Shown here: one piece after another, positions 6,579 through 10,205 of the stretch
Position numbering within the stretch: position 1 is the stretch's first letter
Layout: every line of letters starts with the position of its first letter
Source of the DNA: Bacteroidales bacterium
Lineage (GTDB): Bacteria; Bacteroidota; Bacteroidia; Bacteroidales; JAADGE01
Reading direction: 5' to 3'
NCBI GenBank assembly: GCA_024762915.1
Contig: JANTGL010000078.1
Location: 1 to 10,205, forward strand
DNA: 10,205 nucleotides
Position numbers and translations under genes: made by a program
The notes under the pieces: generated by a model
Told to the model about the DNA's origin: nothing
The model's input: only the letters and a program-made list of their open reading frames with translations
The model's database searches: none

Positions 6579-7517
6579 TTAAACGTTTGCAATTATTTTT
6601 TGTGCTGCTTCAAATCGATCTTTTTCTGTGTATAATTCAATTTCACCGAGTAAGAATGTCGTATCTTTATCATTGATAATCACTGACGGAATACCGGATT
6701 CATCTAAGATACTTTTATGAAACATGGCTTTGGCTATATTTGAATACGATTTCAGAAGGGTCCATTCTGTTTCATTTGCTAAAATTTCTTCAGCTTCTTT
6801 TGCTTGGTTTTTTTCAACAAATAACTTTAATCTTCCTTTTTCTTTTTTTATTATTGCTTTAATATTATGTAAAAAAAGAGTTTCCTCAGCTTTTTCTGCA
6901 GACGATAAGTTGTCAAAATCTTTGATAACCTCAAAAGCTGTTAATTCTCTTACTATTTTTTCGGCTTTTTCAATGTCTTCATCTTTTACATAAATGATGA
7001 CCGCCTCCATATGATAATCAGAGTCTTTTTTCTTAATGACAACGACATTAATCAAATTTTCGGCAAGTAAGTCAACGAAATACTTAGCCTGCCTTAATTT
7101 ACTGCTAATCAATAAGTTTCTCCATCCTTTAAGATCTTTTCCGGTCAAATACGGAATCACTTTTTCAACATCCTTATTCTCAACATACAATTCGTAATTA
7201 TCAAGAATATATTTATTACTTTCTTTTCTTTTTAAAACCGTATGAATATCAGCTTCCAGTAATATTTTTTGAAACAGAAGAATCGGTTTTAAATCAACAA
7301 AAGAATTAATTTTTGTTAATCCTTCAAATTCATCAATTAAAGCTCGTGCCTTTTTTTCGTTGAATTCTTCCACATACAAATCAATATTACCGAGCAGAAA
7401 CAAACTGTCTTTCTCATCTAAAATAACCGCATTTATTTCATTACGATTCAAAATATTTTTTCTTAATTCTGCTTGATGATACCTTTCAAATGATTGAATT
7501 TTAAGCCAATTCTTCAT
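6579..7517 (-). CDS. Five-unit DUF2007-like repeat protein
   Basis: A 312-residue, probably cytoplasmic protein with no signal peptide or membrane segment. It consists of five diverged copies of a roughly 60-residue unit like DUF2007 (PF09413, 'putative signal transducing protein', a small alpha-beta fold). Approximate unit borders are 4-64, 67-125, 131-192, 194-248 and 251-311. The central strand recurs as INAVIL (28-33), IHTVLK (91-96), INVVVI (156-161), IKAIIK (219-224) and IPSVII (276-281). The last strand recurs as IDLYVE (45-50), YELYVE (108-113), VIIYVK (173-178), LKLFVE (230-235) and IELYTE (293-298). Units 1 and 5 are closest to the canonical domain, with KDSLFLLGNI and KDTTFLLGEI; the middle three lack the KDxxFLLG loop. 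Its function is unknown. It sits between ftsH (11-base gap) and cdsA (3-base gap), which suggests a link to membrane proteostasis or lipid synthesis. Confidence 0.8.
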   Translation of the reverse strand: MKNWLKIQSFERYHQAELRKNILNRNEINAVILDEKDSLFLLGNIDLYVEEFNEKKARALIDEFEGLTKINSFVDLKPILLFQKILLEADIHTVLKRKESNKYILDNYELYVENKDVEKVIPYLTGKDLKGWRNLLISSKLRQAKYFVDLLAENLINVVVIKKKDSDYHMEAVIIYVKDEDIEKAEKIVRELTAFEVIKDFDNLSSAEKAEETLFLHNIKAIIKKEKGRLKLFVEKNQAKEAEEILANETEWTLLKSYSNIAKAMFHKSILDESGIPSVIINDKDTTFLLGEIELYTEKDRFEAAQKIIANV

Positions 7518-7528
7518 AATTTAATAAT

Positions 7529-9649
7529 TTATAGTTTTTCTGAATTCGACGGTTTGTCAGAGTTCTTTTTTTCTTCTTCTTTTTTTCTTTTTTCGGCTTC
7601 TTCTTGGTGATGTTTTAAGCGTTCAATATTTCTTTGTCTTATTTTTTGAACTTCTTCTTCGTATTCGTCATTAAATTTTCGTTTACCGAGGATTTTTTCG
7701 GCATCTTCATAATAAATAACTTCTTTTTCCAATAATAACTCTGCTAATTGATTCATTCCCTCAAGGTTATCTTTTAAAATCTTTTTTGCTCGAAGGTATT
7801 CGTCATTAACCATATCTTTAACCTCTCGGTCGATTAATTCTCCGGTTTGTTCACTGAACGGTTTTTGGAATTGATATTCAGATCTTCCGCTTGAATCAAA
7901 AAAACTGAGATTTCCTATTTTTTCGCTCATTCCGTAATAAGCAATCATTGAAAATGCTTGTTTTGTAACGCGTTCCAGATCATTTAAGGCACCTGTTGAT
8001 ATTTTTCCGAAAGTAATTTCTTCGGAAGCTCTCCCGCCCAATGTTGAACACATTTCATCCAGCAGTTGTTCTTTTGTTGTTATTTGTCGTTCGTGCGGTT
8101 GATACCAAGCAGCTCCCAATGCTTGTCCTCTCGGTACGATGGTTACTTTCACCAAAGGATGTGCATTTTCCAACATCCAACTGACAGTTGCATGTCCGGC
8201 TTCGTGATAAGCAATTGTTTTTTTCTCGGTTTTTGTAATAATCTTACTTTTCTTTTCGAGTCCGCCGATAATACGGTCAATTGCATCATGAAAATCTTGA
8301 TGCGTTACTGTTTTTTTATTACTTCGAGCAGCAATTAAAGCTGCTTCATTACAAACATTTGCAATATCAGCCCCCGAAAAACCCGGAGTTTGTTTTGAAA
8401 GTTTTTGAATATCAACATCTGAATTCATTTTCAAGGGTTTAATATGAACCTTAAAAATATCTTCTCGTTCGGTTAAATCCGGTAATTCAACATGTATTTG
8501 TCTGTCAAATCGTCCGGCTCGCATGAGTGCAGGGTCTAAAATATCGGCTCTGTTCGTTGCAGCTATAATAATTACCCCGGCATTGGTATCAAAACCGTCC
8601 ATTTCGGTAAGAAGTTGATTCAAGGTGTTTTCTCTTTCATCATTTCCGCCTATATTAGCTCCTTTGCTTCTTGCTCTTCCGATTGCATCAATTTCATCGA
8701 TAAAAACAATACAGGGTGATTTTTGTTTTGCTTGTCCGAACAGATCTCGAACACGTGAAGCTCCCACACCAACAAACATCTCCACAAAATCAGAGCCCGA
8801 CAATGAGAAAAACGGGACATTTGCTTCTCCGGCAACCGCTTTTGCCAATAATGTTTTTCCGGTTCCGGGAGGGCCTACCAACAAAGCACCTTTGGGAATT
8901 TTTCCGCCTAATTTAGTATATTTATCCGGTTTTTTTAAAAAATCCACAATTTCCTGAACTTCAATTTTCGCTTCTTCTAAACCTGCAACATTGCTGAAGT
9001 CAATTTTTACTTTTGTATTTTCATTATCAAATAACTTTGCTTTTGAACGGCCGACATTAAAAATACCGCCGCCGGCACCGCCCATTCCGCTTCCCATTCT
9101 TCGAAAAACAAAAATCCAAATAGCTACAATAATGATTAGGGGTAAAAGCCATCCCATTAATTCTCCGAATACATCCGTCTGAGTATCATAATCAATCGGG
9201 ACTCTGTTTACTCTCGGAACATCCTTTTGAAGTGTTTCCATGTTTTTTTCAAAAACTTCAACCGAACCGATATTAAAATAATAATCAGGTGTTTTTCCGG
9301 CTGCAAAAACACTTCCTTCCGATTTCAAATCACTGAATTCCGGATCCGATCGTAATTGTTCTTTTATATAAACTTCAACTTTCTGGTGATTGACAACAAC
9401 AACTTTATCAACGGCATGTTTCGGCATTATTTTCGTTTCAAAACGGACTTGAGTAATTTTAACAGCCGTTTCCTGATTCGAGAAATAATTTAATACAAAA
9501 AAACCGACGGCAACCGCTATAAAAATAAATATGGTATTTTTATTTTTTCCGTTTCCGGCAAACATATTATTATTCTCCGGCTGATTTCCTTTATCCGGTC
9601 TTTTCTCCGGCATTTTTTTCCTTGTTTCTTTCTTATTTTTATCTGACAT
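7529..9649 (-). CDS. ftsH: ATP-dependent zinc metalloprotease FtsH
   Basis: FtsH is a hexameric inner-membrane AAA+ protease that extracts and degrades damaged membrane proteins and some soluble regulators. I place the start at the ATG at 9649 (706 residues, MSDKNKKE). The frame is open to an earlier ATG at 9712, but that would overlap rsfS by 50 bases, whereas 9649 follows the rsfS stop by 13 bases behind a purine-rich leader. Order of parts: a basic, polar N-tail (1-37), membrane segment 1 (about 39-56), a periplasmic domain (about 57-162), membrane segment 2 (about 163-183), a Gly-rich linker, and the AAA+ module with Walker A GPPGTGKT (259-266, K265) and Walker B FIDEID (D318, E319). The zinc site HEAGH is at 482-486 and the probable third ligand is D557 in GALND. 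The last 40 or so residues are a highly charged Lys/Glu tail. The DUF2007-repeat gene follows after 11 bases. Confidence 0.98.
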   Translation of the reverse strand: MSDKNKKETRKKMPEKRPDKGNQPENNNMFAGNGKNKNTIFIFIAVAVGFFVLNYFSNQETAVKITQVRFETKIMPKHAVDKVVVVNHQKVEVYIKEQLRSDPEFSDLKSEGSVFAAGKTPDYYFNIGSVEVFEKNMETLQKDVPRVNRVPIDYDTQTDVFGELMGWLLPLIIIVAIWIFVFRRMGSGMGGAGGGIFNVGRSKAKLFDNENTKVKIDFSNVAGLEEAKIEVQEIVDFLKKPDKYTKLGGKIPKGALLVGPPGTGKTLLAKAVAGEANVPFFSLSGSDFVEMFVGVGASRVRDLFGQAKQKSPCIVFIDEIDAIGRARSKGANIGGNDERENTLNQLLTEMDGFDTNAGVIIIAATNRADILDPALMRAGRFDRQIHVELPDLTEREDIFKVHIKPLKMNSDVDIQKLSKQTPGFSGADIANVCNEAALIAARSNKKTVTHQDFHDAIDRIIGGLEKKSKIITKTEKKTIAYHEAGHATVSWMLENAHPLVKVTIVPRGQALGAAWYQPHERQITTKEQLLDEMCSTLGGRASEEITFGKISTGALNDLERVTKQAFSMIAYYGMSEKIGNLSFFDSSGRSEYQFQKPFSEQTGELIDREVKDMVNDEYLRAKKILKDNLEGMNQLAELLLEKEVIYYEDAEKILGKRKFNDEYEEEVQKIRQRNIERLKHHQEEAEKRKKEEEKKNSDKPSNSEKL

Positions 9650-9662
9650 TTTTTCTTTTTCT

Positions 9663-10037
9663 TTAATTTTCAATACTTGAATATTGAACTTCAATATTCG
9701 TAATTTCGGCATCAGCCCATAAATCTTCCAATTGGTATGATTCTCTGAATTCGGATCGGAAAATATGAACCATTACATCAAAATAATCCAGAATAATCCA
9801 TTCTGCATTTTCATATCCTTCTTTATAAAAAACCTTTTCTCCGGTTTCGGTTCTTACAAAACGCTCAACAGAATCTGCAACGGCAACTGCCTGTTTATCA
9901 GTTTCAACTTCACAAATCATAAAATAATCAGTAATTGAATTTTGAGTATTTGCAAAATCCATTTTTACAATGTTTTTTGCTTTTTTTTCAGTCATCCCTT
10001 CTTTAATCGCTTCCAGAAGTTTTTGAGTTTCTGCCAT
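9663..10037 (-). CDS. rsfS: Ribosomal silencing factor RsfS (Iojap/YbeB family)
   Basis: RsfS binds ribosomal protein uL14 on the large subunit and blocks subunit joining, lowering translation when nutrients are short. The protein has 124 residues, a normal length. Family blocks are NSITDYFMICE (33-43), EWIILDYFDVMVHIF (79-93) and YQLEDLWADAE (101-111). The 'DYFDV' core has Phe where many homologues have Gly, a tolerated-looking change. It is the first gene of the minus-strand operon with ftsH 13 bases downstream. A TAnnTTTG promoter element lies about 29 bases before its ATG. The leader is A/T-rich with no Shine-Dalgarno sequence. Confidence 0.96.
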   Translation of the reverse strand: MAETQKLLEAIKEGMTEKKAKNIVKMDFANTQNSITDYFMICEVETDKQAVAVADSVERFVRTETGEKVFYKEGYENAEWIILDYFDVMVHIFRSEFRESYQLEDLWADAEITNIEVQYSSIEN

Positions 10038-10065
10038 AAATCATTTTAATTTTTTAATAATCCGG

Positions 10066-10073
10066 CAAATTTA
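10066..10073 (-). promoter_or_regulatory. Candidate -7 element of the rsfS-ftsH operon
   Basis: The minus strand reads TAAATTTG, a full match to the TAnnTTTG -7 element of Bacteroidota housekeeping promoters. It ends 28 bases before the rsfS ATG, so transcription would start near 10059. The -33 region is weak: GTTA is the best candidate at about the right distance. It lies in the 79-base gap between the divergent rsfS and glycerate kinase genes. I find no clear matching element for the plus-strand gene in this gap. Confidence 0.5.
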
Positions 10074-10116
10074 ATTAATTTTATACGATAACTTGCACTT
10101 TAATAAAACATTTCTA

Positions 10117-10205
10117 ATGAAAATCTTAATTGCACCCGATAAATTTAAATCCGTCTTTTCAGCTCAACAAGTTGCGGATGCTGTTGAAGCAGTCATAAAA
10201 AAACA
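10117..10205 (+). CDS. Glycerate kinase, 5' fragment
   Basis: Only the first 29 codons are in the window. The N-terminus MKILIAPDKFKSVFSAQQV is the typical opening of the glycerate kinase type 1 family (GarK/GlxK, PF02595), which phosphorylates D-glycerate using ATP. The family usually begins MKI-(V/L)-(I/V)-APDSFKGSLSA, so K9 and S12-V13 here are modest variants. It is the only plus-strand gene seen and is divergent from rsfS. The ATG at 10117 has no clear Shine-Dalgarno sequence, only an A/T-rich leader. The remaining roughly 340-350 residues expected for the family lie beyond the right edge. Confidence 0.85.
   Translation, partial: MKILIAPDKFKSVFSAQQVADAVEAVIKK

Noticed and set aside
8650..8835. 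Minus-strand 61-codon frame inside ftsH
   Set aside because: Same strand but another frame within the conserved Walker B region, with no leader and no family resemblance.
8625..8957. Plus-strand open frame of 110 codons opposite ftsH
   Set aside because: It lies antisense to the highly conserved AAA+ module of ftsH and its translation resembles no family. It is a shadow of ftsH codons.
9650..9712. Longer FtsH start at 9712 (21 extra residues)
   Set aside because: It would overlap rsfS by 50 bases and adds a non-family leader. The ATG at 9649 follows the rsfS stop by 13 bases with a purine-rich leader.

Overview
The window is an AT-rich stretch of chromosome, probably from a member of the Bacteroidota. 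The evidence is gene content and order (rsfS-ftsH-DUF2007-cdsA-psd is a layout typical of that phylum), the near absence of Shine-Dalgarno sequences with A-rich leaders instead, and a TAnnTTTG-type -7 promoter element ahead of rsfS. An mqnA gene indicates the futalosine route to menaquinone, so a respiring (aerobic or anaerobic) lineage. I cannot name the genus. No mobile element, phage gene, CRISPR array, tRNA or rRNA is visible, and no stretch longer than 100 bases lacks a gene.

Almost everything is on the minus strand, so read from right to left. At the right edge a glycerate kinase gene starts on the plus strand and runs out of the window. It is divergent from rsfS, with 79 bases between them. 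The first minus-strand operon is rsfS (ribosome silencing factor), ftsH (membrane AAA+ zinc protease), a 312-residue protein built of five DUF2007-like units, and cdsA (CDP-diacylglycerol synthase), with gaps of 13, 11 and 3 bases. After 77 bases comes psd (phosphatidylserine decarboxylase), which may have its own promoter.

After another 88 bases a second operon starts: lon (AAA+ serine protease), an EI24/CysZ-like membrane protein, mqnA (chorismate dehydratase), a small NifX/NifB-like metal-cluster-binding protein with a His/Cys-rich tail, and a glycerolipid-type acyltransferase cut by the left edge. These genes are separated by 1 base, a 3-base overlap, 17 bases and 18 bases, so they are probably co-transcribed.

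Two themes run through the window. One is protein quality control (FtsH and Lon, plus RsfS acting on ribosomes). The other is phospholipid synthesis (acyltransferase, CdsA, Psd). Phosphatidylserine synthase, which would link CdsA to Psd, is not in the window.

The most noteworthy signals are a near-consensus sigma-54 (-24/-12) promoter correctly placed in front of lon, a 12-base direct repeat just upstream of it, and the five-fold DUF2007 protein. The window is otherwise core housekeeping DNA, and I see no evidence for a wholly new system.
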